Below are positions 9,577 to 17,645 of a DNA stretch of 64,000 nt, piece after piece; position 1 is the stretch's first letter, and every line of letters begins with the position of its first letter. The notes below the pieces were generated by a model. The model did no database searches and was not told where the DNA came from. It was given only the letters and a program-made list of their open reading frames with translations. Source of the stretch: an uncultured Acidimicrobiia bacterium (GTDB lineage: Bacteria; Actinomycetota; Acidimicrobiia; Spongiisociales; Spongiisociaceae); contig OY282370.1 of the NCBI GenBank assembly GCA_958295745.1, positions 2,578,548 to 2,642,547 on the forward strand, read 5' to 3'. Made by a program: the position numbers and the translations under genes.

Positions 9577-10074
9577 ATGGCTCTGGACGAACGAATGGAA
9601 GCCGCGCTCAACGATCAGGTCACCTGCGAGTTGGACGCTTCCCTCGCATATCTACAGATGGCGGCCCATCTGGACGGGGATGACCGCCCGGGCATGGCTC
9701 ACTGGATGTACGAACAGTCCCACGAGGAAGCCGGACACGCCAAGCAGTTCATCGAATTCGTCCTGGCGCGGGGCGGCCGGGTCGAGATCGGCCGGATCCA
9801 GACGCCCGTGAGCAAGTTCGACGACCCGGTGCATGTGTTCGAGGAGGCCCTGCGGCACGAGCAGCATGTCACTGGCCGGATACGGGACATCTACCGGCTG
9901 GCCACCTCCATAGATGACCTGGAGAGCCTGCCGTTCCTCCACGGGTTCCTCGCCGAGCAGGTGGAGGAGGAAGCGGCGGTCGGCGGGATCTGCGAGCGCC
10001 TGCGCCGCGTTCAGGGCGATGAAGTGGGTCTGGCGCTGATCGACCACGAACTCGGGTCCCGGGGCGGCGAGTAG
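9577..10074 (+). CDS. Bacterial non-heme ferritin
   Basis: A 165-residue ferritin of the usual family length, forming a cytoplasmic iron-storage cage. Ferroxidase ligands are recognisable: Glu in the ELDASLAY helix, the HEEAGHAKQF motif (E-x-x-H), Glu in RHEQHVT and Gln in LAEQVEEE. The ATG at 9577 follows GGAGACGAG at good spacing. It is transcribed away from the binding-protein/permease operon, and its control region has two iron boxes. Together with the flanking ferric uptake genes it forms a compact iron homeostasis locus. The C-terminal end overlaps no functional gene. Confidence 0.94.
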   Translation: MALDERMEAALNDQVTCELDASLAYLQMAAHLDGDDRPGMAHWMYEQSHEEAGHAKQFIEFVLARGGRVEIGRIQTPVSKFDDPVHVFEEALRHEQHVTGRIRDIYRLATSIDDLESLPFLHGFLAEQVEEEAAVGGICERLRRVQGDEVGLALIDHELGSRGGE

Positions 10075-10123
10075 CAGTACCCGACATGCGCCCGCCGGGC
10101 GGGGGTGCGGCCGGAACGGACCG

Positions 10124-10328
10124 TCAGTCCTCGACGACGTGGTTCTCGAAGCCGCGCCGGGCCGCTTTCCACTCGGCGGCTTCCGTAGTCGACGCTCTGG
10201 CCGGCCACCTCGAAAGACGCCGCTAAGCCGCCCACCCTCTCCCCGCGTTCGAGGACGATCACCCGGAAGCCGCGGGAAGCGAGGCGGTAGGCGGCGCCCA
10301 GACCGGCGGGGACGGCCCCGAGGATCAC
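10124..10328 (-). pseudogene. Remnant of FAD-dependent oxidoreductase/amine oxidase N-terminus
   Basis: A minus-strand frame from the GTG at 10328 encodes a Rossmann dinucleotide-binding N-terminus ([19 protein letters not shown], then VIVLERGERVGGLAASFEV), as in protoporphyrinogen-oxidase or UDP-galactopyranose-mutase-like flavoproteins. The usual GAGPAG is GAVPAG. After VDYGS the frame is lost; in a neighbouring frame a short tail ends at a stop at 10124-10126. Only about 65 codons of a protein normally over 400 remain. The GTG overlaps the stop of the iron ATPase gene in a GTGA junction, so the intact ancestor was probably co-translated with it. Confidence 0.7.
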
Positions 10329-11374
10329 GAACTCGGCGTCGGTCCCTCCGATATATGGGCGGCGCCGGCCGGGAACGCGATGACATCCGGGCCCGAATAG
10401 GAGACCGACACCCGGTCGCCGGGCGCGAAGATCGGGGCCGCCATGGCCCTGGTCACCAGCTTCGCGCCGTTCAGTTCCAGCTCGTATGAGGTGTCATGTC
10501 CGTAGTACTCCACCGACGATATCACTGCCTGGCCGCCGGGCTCGACGGTCAGGTGCTCGGGGCGGATCACCACCCGGCACGGCCCCTGAACGGCGCCGGC
10601 CATGCGCAGCTCTCCGACCGGAGTCGAGGCGCGCCCGTCGGCCGCCGACCCGTCCAGGATGTTGGCTGCTCCCATGAAGGCCGCCACCCACGGGGACGCC
10701 GGGTACTGATAGACCTCGGAAGGCCGGCCCACCTGGACGATCCGGCCTTCGTTCATGACCGCCACCCGATCGCCCAACACGAACGCCTCTTCCTGGTCGT
10801 GGGTGACGAAGATCGAGGTCATCCCCACCTCGTGCATCAGCGCGGCCACATCGGCGCGAACCTGGGCGCGCAACCCGGTGTCGAGGTTGGAGAAGGGTTC
10901 GTCGAACAGCAGCACCCGCGGGCGGGGGGCCAGCGCTCTGGCCAGCGCCACCCGCTGCGCCTGTCCTCCCGACAGTTCCCCCGGATAGCGGTCGGCCAGA
11001 TGGGCCAGCCCGACCAGTTCCAGCTTCTCGATCGCCCGCCCCTGGTCTATCTCGGAGCGGTCGAGCCCGAAGCAGACGTTCTTGGATACGGTCATGTGGG
11101 GGAAGAGGGCCCAATCTTGGAATACCATCCCGATGCGTCGATCTTCGGGCGGCACGAACCTCTCCGGGTCCGTGAGGACGGCGTCTTCGACCACGATCGT
11201 TCCGCGGTCGGGTATTTCCAGCCCGGCCAGGATGCGCAACAGTGTGGTCTTACCGCACCCGCTCGGCCCCAGCAAGGCCAGCGACTCACCCTGCTCGACC
11301 GTGAGCGTGACCCCGTCGAGGACGGGGGCGCCGTTGAAGCGTTTGGAGATGTCTTGCGCCTGCAAGTAAGGCAT
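10325..11374 (-). CDS. Ferric iron ABC transporter ATP-binding protein (FbpC-like)
   Basis: A 349-residue ATPase of the Fe(III)/spermidine group. It has Walker [10 protein letters not shown] (residues 36-44), signature [15 protein letters not shown] (about 134-148), Walker [12 protein letters not shown] and a C-terminal TOBE-like extension of about 110 residues. It should power the permease encoded at 6275-7882 with the lipoprotein at 7857-8858; the three genes are split around the ferritin gene. Two iron boxes lie directly upstream (11430-11469). Its stop is followed in an overlapping junction by a decayed flavoprotein gene. Confidence 0.9.
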   Translation of the reverse strand: MPYLQAQDISKRFNGAPVLDGVTLTVEQGESLALLGPSGCGKTTLLRILAGLEIPDRGTIVVEDAVLTDPERFVPPEDRRIGMVFQDWALFPHMTVSKNVCFGLDRSEIDQGRAIEKLELVGLAHLADRYPGELSGGQAQRVALARALAPRPRVLLFDEPFSNLDTGLRAQVRADVAALMHEVGMTSIFVTHDQEEAFVLGDRVAVMNEGRIVQVGRPSEVYQYPASPWVAAFMGAANILDGSAADGRASTPVGELRMAGAVQGPCRVVIRPEHLTVEPGGQAVISSVEYYGHDTSYELELNGAKLVTRAMAAPIFAPGDRVSVSYSGPDVIAFPAGAAHISEGPTPSS

Positions 11375-11429
11375 ATCGGCTCCGGAGCGGGTGCGGCGTC
11401 CGGCTTTCTCGAGGCCGGACGGTTCGATG

Positions 11430-11469
11430 TTACCTATACCTAATTCAGAAAGTTAGGTTATCCTAATAC
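11430..11469 (-). promoter_or_regulatory. Two DtxR/IdeR-like iron boxes upstream of fbpC-like gene
   Basis: TTACCTATACCTAA (11430-11443) and GTTAGGTTATCCTAATAC (11452-11469) are close to the canonical IdeR operator with TTAGGT half sites. They sit 55-95 bases upstream of the ATPase start. The second is the best operator match in the window. Confidence 0.7.
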
Positions 11470-11470
11470 A

Positions 11471-11535
11471 TCGCGTTCGGGGAAACTTCTCGTTTGGGAG
11501 ACTTCGCGTTCGGGGAGACTTCGCGTTCGGGTATA
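11471..11535. repeat. Four short direct repeats of about 17 bp
   Basis: Four near-identical tandem units with consensus TCGCGTTCGGGGAGACT run from 11471 to 11535 (units at 11471, 11488, 11504 and 11521; the second is one base shorter, the last truncated). They abut the iron box upstream of the iron ATPase gene and lie about 180 bases upstream of the divergent exporter genes. Function unknown; they could be binding sites or slippage products. Confidence 0.55.
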
Positions 11536-11718
11536 GGGGGGCCGCCGTGCTCCTATCCCGCAGCGGCGGATCCGGAGATCGAGGGATCGGAGTTCGATCT
11601 GCTGGCCCGGCGGATCGGTTAGCATGTTGCTTCGGAGGGTCCTTCGCAATGCTCCGGGCCGGAGAAAGCACAAGCCCGGGCAGTGCGTCTACAGCAGATA
11701 TCGACTGGTGGTCGGAAC

Positions 11719-12711
11719 ATGAGCAACATCATCGAAGCCGTGGGCCTGGTGAAGAAGTACGGTGATGTGGTGGCTCTGGACGGCCTCGACCTGTCCGCAC
11801 AGGAAGGCACCATCGTGTCCCTGCTCGGACCCAACGGGGCGGGCAAGACCACCGCCGTCTCGATCCTGACCACCCTGATCGAGCCGGATTCGGGCTCTGC
11901 GACGGTGGCGGGGGTGGATGTCCTGCGGAAACCGGCGGAGGTGCGCAAGCTCATCGGCCTGTCGGGTCAGTACGCGGCGGTCGACAAGGACCTGAGCGGG
12001 TTCGAGAACCTGGACATGATCGGACGTTTGTACAGGTTGGGCCGCAAGCAATCCAAGGTCCGCGCCCGGGAGCTGCTCGATCGGTTCGATCTGGCCGACG
12101 CCGCCGACCGGCCTGTCAAGACCTATTCGGGCGGGATGCGCCGCCGTCTCGACCTGGCAGGCGCTTTGGTGGACGAGTCCCCCGTGCTGTTCCTCGACGA
12201 GCCCACCACGGGGCTGGACCTCCACAGCCGCACCGAGCTGTGGAACATCATCCGCGACCTCGTAGGGCGGGGCGCCACCCTGCTTCTCACCACCCAATAC
12301 CTGGAGGAGGCGGATCGGTTGGCCGACGACGTGATGGTCATCGACAACGGGCGCGCCATCGCTCAGGGCACCACCGACGAGCTGAAGGACATGGTGGGCG
12401 GCGAGCGCATCGAGGTGAGGGTCACCTCCCCGGATGGGATTCCCGGCGTTCGGGAGGTCTTGGCCCGGTATGCGGTGGGCGAGCTCCAAGACGGCGATCG
12501 CCCCCGCGTGGTGGTGGTACCGGTCTCAGGGGGCGCTCCGGTGTTGAGCCGGGTCCTCGACGACCTCGGGGCGGACGGTATAGAGGTGAGCGATGTGGTT
12601 CTCCGCCGCCCCACCCTCGACGATGTGTTCCTGGCCCTTACCGGACAAGCCGCCGAGCACGAGGAGGAGCGGTCCAAGCCGGTCAAGGCTTCGAGAAAGG
12701 GTGCGGCATGA
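11719..12711 (+). CDS. DrrA-like ABC exporter ATP-binding protein
   Basis: A 330-residue ATPase of the daunorubicin-resistance DrrA type. Walker A GPNGAGKTT is at residues 37-45, followed by signature YSGGMRRRLDLA and Walker B VLFLDEPTTGLD. The C-terminal domain of about 100 residues with the DVVLRRPTLDDVFLALTG motif is diagnostic for DrrA. The ATG at 11719 gives the usual family N-terminus; an in-frame ATG at 11683 would add 12 atypical residues. Its stop overlaps the permease start (ATGA at 12708-12711). The pair likely exports a hydrophobic compound or lipid; the substrate is unknown. Confidence 0.92.
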   Translation: MSNIIEAVGLVKKYGDVVALDGLDLSAQEGTIVSLLGPNGAGKTTAVSILTTLIEPDSGSATVAGVDVLRKPAEVRKLIGLSGQYAAVDKDLSGFENLDMIGRLYRLGRKQSKVRARELLDRFDLADAADRPVKTYSGGMRRRLDLAGALVDESPVLFLDEPTTGLDLHSRTELWNIIRDLVGRGATLLLTTQYLEEADRLADDVMVIDNGRAIAQGTTDELKDMVGGERIEVRVTSPDGIPGVREVLARYAVGELQDGDRPRVVVVPVSGGAPVLSRVLDDLGADGIEVSDVVLRRPTLDDVFLALTGQAAEHEEERSKPVKASRKGAA

Positions 12712-13511
12712 GAGCGTTGTACGTACTGAACGACGGCTTGGTCATCGCCAAGCGCAACCTCATCAAGATCAAGCGGGTGCCTGACGTGCTGGTGTTCGTC
12801 CTGATCTCGCCGATCATGTTCGTGCTTCTGTTCGCCTACGTGTTCGGCAGCGCCATCCAGATACCGGGGGGTTCCTACCGGGAGTTCCTGATGGCGGGCA
12901 TCTTCGCACAGACGGTGGTGTTCGGCGCCACATTCACCGGCGCCGGACTAGCCGACGACATGCAGAAGGGGATCATCGACCGGTTCCGCTCTCTGCCCAT
13001 GTCTCGGTCGGCGGTGGTCTTGGGCCGCACCGCCAGCGATGTCGTCTACAACGTCCTCACGCTGATGATCATGGCCCTGACCGGCCTGCTGGTGGGGTGG
13101 CGGCTCCACGGCGGATTCTTCGGCGCCCTACTCGGGTTCGGCTTGCTGCTGTTGTTCGCCTATTCGGTCTCGTGGATGATGGCTCTCATCGGGCTGATCG
13201 TGCCTTCGGTCGAGGTGCTCAACAACGCCTCTTTCATTGTGATCTTCCCGATCACGTTCATCGCCAACACGTTCGTGCCTTCCGAGAACCTGCCGTCGGT
13301 GCTGCGGGTGTTCGCCGAGTGGAATCCGGTCTCGTCCTTGACTCATGCCACCCGGGTGCTGTTCGGCAACCTCCCGCCGGGGTCGCCTGATCCGACCACT
13401 TGGCCGCTCCAGAATCCGGTCGTCTACACGTTGATATGGGTGGTGGTGATCATCGCCGTGTTCGCCCCCTTGTCGGTGCGCCGCTACAACCGGGTTGCCA
13501 AGAAGCGCTGA
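12708..13511 (+). CDS. DrrB-like ABC-2 type exporter permease
   Basis: A 267-residue ABC-2 membrane protein with about six transmembrane segments. A cytoplasmic amphipathic N-terminus with basic residues (AKRNLIKIKRVPD) is followed by the first hydrophobic segment. The motif FRSLPMSRSAVVLGRTASD matches the conserved ABC-2 loop of DrrB proteins. It starts at the ATG overlapping the DrrA-like stop, so the two are translationally coupled. The longer open frame from 12240 is shadow of the ATPase gene. Confidence 0.9.
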   Translation: MRALYVLNDGLVIAKRNLIKIKRVPDVLVFVLISPIMFVLLFAYVFGSAIQIPGGSYREFLMAGIFAQTVVFGATFTGAGLADDMQKGIIDRFRSLPMSRSAVVLGRTASDVVYNVLTLMIMALTGLLVGWRLHGGFFGALLGFGLLLLFAYSVSWMMALIGLIVPSVEVLNNASFIVIFPITFIANTFVPSENLPSVLRVFAEWNPVSSLTHATRVLFGNLPPGSPDPTTWPLQNPVVYTLIWVVVIIAVFAPLSVRRYNRVAKKR

Positions 13512-13543
13512 TCTTTCCGAACGCCTCTCACTGATGGAGACAT

Positions 13544-13564
13544 GAAGCCTCGCCTCGGCTTCAC
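13544..13564 (+). terminator. Hairpin after the DrrAB-like operon
   Basis: A perfect 7-bp stem, TGAAGCC with GGCTTCA, around a 7-base loop, 33 bases after the permease stop. No T-run follows, so it is only a candidate terminator. Confidence 0.35.
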
Positions 13565-13683
13565 GGACGCCCAAGTATCTCGCGAGGATTCCGGCGGTTT
13601 CAACGAGTCGTGATCTTTCAGAGTGACCTCCCGATAGACTGCTGACGGCGGCCGCGGACAAGATACACAAGGGAGGGTCGGGC

Positions 13684-14202
13684 ATGCCGGCGGCAGATCG
13701 GGGCATCGACAACGAGTGGCTGGCGGAGCGGGGCATCGGCGTCGAGGTGGTGGACGGCAGGGTGTACTACACCGGATGGCAGCGCCCCACCCTGGCCGAA
13801 GTGGTTCGCGGCACCGAGGGCTGCGGCAGCGGCATGCAGCGTTACCGGCAGCTGATGCGCTATTTCGGCCTCTGCTGGTTCAACGTGCCTCCCGGTGATC
13901 GGTTCGGGCTGGTGGCAGACGAACCGGAGTCTTTGGGGGAACGCTGGGACGCTTTTGCGGCCGGGTACGCCGAAGAGCTCTGCCAACGCGACGGGGTGGA
14001 TGTTCCTGCTTGGGCGCACCGGCCGGAGAGATACCTGGACTACCTATGGTTCCCTGCTGCACCTACGGAGTTCTTCCGGCTGATGGCGATGACCGCCCCC
14101 GCTCCCTGGTTCGCCGAGCACGGTGTCTTGGTCGAAGACAGGGAACTGATAGCGGCCAGGGATCTGATCGAAGGCAAAGGGGCGGCGATATGGAACCGCT
14201 GA
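13684..14202 (+). CDS. Hypothetical partner of a DUF6036-type nucleotidyltransferase
   Basis: A 172-residue soluble protein I do not recognise by name. It has an N-terminal acidic segment, a central part rich in aromatic residues (about residues 55-70), and a C-terminal region with PAPWFAEHGVLVEDREL. A purine-rich GGGAGGG lies just before the ATG. Its last 13 bases overlap the start of the nucleotidyltransferase-like gene, so the two are co-translated. Overlapping pairs in this arrangement often encode toxin-antitoxin modules, and this protein would be the candidate antitoxin or adaptor. That role is inference from layout only. Confidence 0.6.
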   Translation: MPAADRGIDNEWLAERGIGVEVVDGRVYYTGWQRPTLAEVVRGTEGCGSGMQRYRQLMRYFGLCWFNVPPGDRFGLVADEPESLGERWDAFAAGYAEELCQRDGVDVPAWAHRPERYLDYLWFPAAPTEFFRLMAMTAPAPWFAEHGVLVEDRELIAARDLIEGKGAAIWNR

Positions 14203-14720
14203 ACCGGGAGAAGATGATCGAGGCCCTGGAGGATTTGGCAGATCGGCTGGAACGGCGAAGAGTCCAGGGCAGTATCTATCTTGTCGACGGGGCGGCTATC
14301 GCCTTGGCTTACTCCGAGGAACGGTCGTCCGACGATATCGACGCCAGGATCGAGTCGGGGCATGAGACCGTACAGAAGGCCATTCTCGAGATAGCGCGAG
14401 AACGGGGGTGGCATGATTCTTGGCTGAACGAGCAGGCCGCCTACTACATACCCGCCGGCCGCGAAGCTGCCGCACCGTTGGTTTTCTACCGGCCCGGCCT
14501 GTCCGTAAGGGCGGCCTCGCCCGAACGGATCCTGGCCATGAAGGTGATGTCGGCGCGCCCCAAGGACATCGACGACATCGTTACGCTGCTTCCGCTGACC
14601 GATATCCGCACCCTCGAAGCCTTGCTCGACCTGGCGGGCAGAACCTTCCCGGACGAGAGTCTGCCAGCCCGCTCCCGTGAAGCGGCCGAGGATGCGATGA
14701 ACAGGGCGGGGCGCATATAG
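14190..14720 (+). CDS. DUF6036/AbiEii-like nucleotidyltransferase
   Basis: A 176-residue protein resembling minimal nucleotidyltransferases of the DUF6036 family. The segment IYLVDGAAIALAY followed by RSSDDIDARI matches the family pattern of a helix with Gly, then Ser-Ser-Asp-Asp-Ile-Asp supplying metal-binding acidic residues. A central SPERILAMKVMSARPKD motif and a short helical C-terminus follow. The ATG at 14190 overlaps the upstream gene by 13 bases. Such proteins occur as toxins in type II or IV-like modules, where they may modify tRNA or proteins. Here it sits next to a large DNA methylase gene, consistent with a defence patch. Confidence 0.7.
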   Translation: MEPLNREKMIEALEDLADRLERRRVQGSIYLVDGAAIALAYSEERSSDDIDARIESGHETVQKAILEIARERGWHDSWLNEQAAYYIPAGREAAAPLVFYRPGLSVRAASPERILAMKVMSARPKDIDDIVTLLPLTDIRTLEALLDLAGRTFPDESLPARSREAAEDAMNRAGRI

Positions 14721-14759
14721 CGGCGAGAATGTCGCACCCGCCGGGTAGATTGTCCGCAC

Positions 14760-17645
14760 ATGGCCCGCAACACCGAGATAGTGATCAATACCGAGCTGGC
14801 GAAGGCTCTTCGCCGCAGGCATCCGCGCTGGTCCGCAGGAGGTGTCGTGACGGTGGAGGCGACCGGCGTGCTCCTGGGCGATCCGGCCGCCCAGCCGGAC
14901 ATCTTGATCGCCCGCCCGGGCGGGACGCCGTTGATCGTCGAGACCGAGGTGAGTCCGGCCCGCACGGTGGAGGCCGAAGCCCGGCGCCGTCTGGGAAGAT
15001 ATCTAGAAGCCACCGACGAGGCGATCGAGAACACGGTTGCGGTGCGCATGCCGCAGAGCCTTCGCGACAGCCGGCGGCGCCTTGCGGAGACCATCTCGGA
15101 TGCGGAGTTCGAATACTGCCTGTTCAGCCTGTCCGGTGAGGAACCCCGATCCGACGACATCGTCCGCTTTCCTGTATCGGGATGGCTGAGGGGAGGCATC
15201 GACGCGCTGGCCGGATTCGTGGAGCAGGCCACCTTGTCGGAGCGGCTCATCATCAAGGGAACCCTCGCCCTCGAGCACGGCGTGGCCGCGGCCGCGCGTT
15301 CTCTCCGGGCGGGCGAAGGCGGGAGATCCCTCGAGAGGATGGCCGAGATGCTCAAGCAGGAGGACGGTGAACAGACCTCTCGGATGGCGATGGCGATCAT
15401 CGCCAACGCTCTCATGTTCCACACCGCCATCGCCGACACCCACGACATTGCCACTCTCAGCGAGCTGCGAACGACCCGGCGGACGATGTCGAAGGACAAG
15501 GTATTGAACGAGTGGGCCGATATTCTCGAGATCAACTACTGGCCGATCTTCAGGATCGCCTCCGATCTGCTCGAGGTCGTGCCCGCCCGCAAGGCCGGCA
15601 AGATACTCGACGCTCTGGCGGCCGTGGCGGAAGAGCTGGCCGGTATCGGCGTGACGACCACCCATGACCTGGCCGGCCAGATGTTCGGCAGGCTCATCGC
15701 CGACCGGAAGTTCCTGGCCACCTTCTACACCCTGCCGTCGTCGGCCATGTTGCTGGCCGAGTTGGCGGTCGGCCGCCTCGGGGTGGACTACTCCCGGCCG
15801 GAGCAGGTCGAAGAGCTGCGCATCGCCGACCTCGCCTGCGGAACCGGCATTCTTCTGTCTGCCGCATACAGCCGGGTGTCGTCGCGATATCGCCGGGCCG
15901 GGGGCGACGACCGCCTGATACACGCCGACATGATGGAGAACGCGCTGATCGGGGCCGACATCATGCCCGCCGCCACCCACCTGACCGCTTCGATGCTGTC
16001 GGCCGCCCACCCGGTGGCGCCTTTCGGCAGCACAAAGATCTACACGATGCCCTACGGAGATCAGGAGAACGGGCGGCCCGTTGCGATCGGCTCTCTCGAC
16101 CTGATCTCCGACGAGAAGGTCATGTCGCTCTTCGGGACGGGAAGGGTCGCCGCGGCGGGCAGCGGCGATGTCGAGGTGGACGGGGATGGGCGGAGCTTCG
16201 TGATGGAGCACGGTTCGGCGGACCTGGTGATCATGAACCCGCCGTTCACTAGGCCCACCAACCACAAGGTGGCCGAGGTGCCCATACCCTCCTTCGCCGG
16301 TTTTGCCACCAGCGAAGAAGAACAGCGGCGGATGTCCGATGCGCTCAAGGAGATCTACCGAAAGATGCCGGACCGAGTCGGGGACGGGAACGCCGGCCTG
16401 GCCTCCAACTTCGTCGATCTGGCCCATGCGAAGGTGAAACCCGGCGGGGTCGTCGCGCTGGTGACGCCGGTCGCGGTCGTCTCCGGAGAATCTTGGCGGA
16501 AGGTCCGCGAGCTACTGGCCCGCGAGTACCGGGATCTGACGATGGTCACCATAGCCGGCGCCGGGGGATTCAGCGCCTCCTTCTCGGCGGACACCGGTAT
16601 GGGCGAGGCGCTGGTGATCGCTGCCAAGCACGACCCGGCCGCCTGTGAAGAGAGCCCGGACGGGCAGACCTTGTATGTCAACCTGGTGCGGCGGCCGCCC
16701 AGCATCGTCTCGGCCGTGGAGACGGCCCGCGCCGCGGCCGGCGCCCCTGCTACCGAAAGCGGCTGGCTGGCGGTCGGCGGGGAAGATGTGGGGTGCTTCG
16801 TCCGGGCAACGATTGACGACGGGGGCTGCGCCGGGGTTCGGGAGCCCGATGTGGCGGCCGCCGCGCTCGGGTTGGCCGCCGGCAGGCTCCGGCTGCCGCG
16901 TATAGACGGGATCGATCTACCGTTGACGACTCTTGGCGCCCTAGGCGAACGCGGTATGTATCACCTCGACATAAGCGGACCCGACCGCGGGCCGTTCTTC
17001 CTCCAGAAGTTGCCTGCCGGGCGAAGAGCTTCCTATCCCGTGCTTTCACGTCACGATGCGAAGCGCGAACGGCGGCTGGTGGTGGCGCCCGACGCGCAGG
17101 GACGGGTTCACCAAGGATGTGATGAAAAAGCCCTGCGGGTCTGGAGAACTGCCACCCGGCTCCACTTCAACCTCGACTTCCGGTTGAATTCCCAGAGCCT
17201 GGCCGCCTGCCTGACGCCGGAGAAGTCGATCGGCGGTGTGGCATGGCCCAACTTCCTGCTCCGCGAGGAAGCATGGGAACCCGCCGCGGCGCTCTGGTCC
17301 AACACCACCCTGGGGTTGATGTCCTTCTGGTGGAAGGGAACCCGCCAACACGGAGGACGCTCCCGTCTGACCATCAAGACGCTGCCGTCGCTTCCCATGC
17401 TGGACATGACCTCGCTGAGCGCCCCGCAGATCGCACAGGCCAGGGACATCTTCGACGAGTTCGCCCCCCGGGATTTCCTGCCCGCCCACCAGGCCCACCT
17501 GGATGAAACCCGCCGGGACCTGGACAAGGCGGTGCTGATTGACCTCTTGGGACTGAGCGCCGAATTGCTCGAACCTCTTGGGGTGTTACGCGAGCAGTGG
17601 TGCAGCGAACCGTCGGTCCACGGCGGCAAAGGAGGCCGCACCTAA
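14760..17645 (+). CDS. N6-adenine DNA methylase-domain protein, possible single-chain restriction-modification enzyme
   Basis: A 961-residue protein. The centre carries a class I methyltransferase: AdoMet motif ADLACGTGILL near residue 357 and catalytic NPPF near residue 491, indicating N6-adenine methylation. Motif order (I before IV) fits the gamma class of type I M and type IIG enzymes. The first 130 residues contain a small alpha/beta module with Asp47 and Glu61-Thr-Glu63 (in PDILIARPGGTPLIVETEV), loosely reminiscent of PD-(D/E)XK nucleases but without a clear catalytic Lys. The C-terminal 300 residues could be a target-recognition domain. No separate S or R gene is adjacent. A lone regulatory methylase is the alternative. 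Confidence 0.75.
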   Translation: MARNTEIVINTELAKALRRRHPRWSAGGVVTVEATGVLLGDPAAQPDILIARPGGTPLIVETEVSPARTVEAEARRRLGRYLEATDEAIENTVAVRMPQSLRDSRRRLAETISDAEFEYCLFSLSGEEPRSDDIVRFPVSGWLRGGIDALAGFVEQATLSERLIIKGTLALEHGVAAAARSLRAGEGGRSLERMAEMLKQEDGEQTSRMAMAIIANALMFHTAIADTHDIATLSELRTTRRTMSKDKVLNEWADILEINYWPIFRIASDLLEVVPARKAGKILDALAAVAEELAGIGVTTTHDLAGQMFGRLIADRKFLATFYTLPSSAMLLAELAVGRLGVDYSRPEQVEELRIADLACGTGILLSAAYSRVSSRYRRAGGDDRLIHADMMENALIGADIMPAATHLTASMLSAAHPVAPFGSTKIYTMPYGDQENGRPVAIGSLDLISDEKVMSLFGTGRVAAAGSGDVEVDGDGRSFVMEHGSADLVIMNPPFTRPTNHKVAEVPIPSFAGFATSEEEQRRMSDALKEIYRKMPDRVGDGNAGLASNFVDLAHAKVKPGGVVALVTPVAVVSGESWRKVRELLAREYRDLTMVTIAGAGGFSASFSADTGMGEALVIAAKHDPAACEESPDGQTLYVNLVRRPPSIVSAVETARAAAGAPATESGWLAVGGEDVGCFVRATIDDGGCAGVREPDVAAAALGLAAGRLRLPRIDGIDLPLTTLGALGERGMYHLDISGPDRGPFFLQKLPAGRRASYPVLSRHDAKRERRLVVAPDAQGRVHQGCDEKALRVWRTATRLHFNLDFRLNSQSLAACLTPEKSIGGVAWPNFLLREEAWEPAAALWSNTTLGLMSFWWKGTRQHGGRSRLTIKTLPSLPMLDMTSLSAPQIAQARDIFDEFAPRDFLPAHQAHLDETRRDLDKAVLIDLLGLSAELLEPLGVLREQWCSEPSVHGGKGGRT

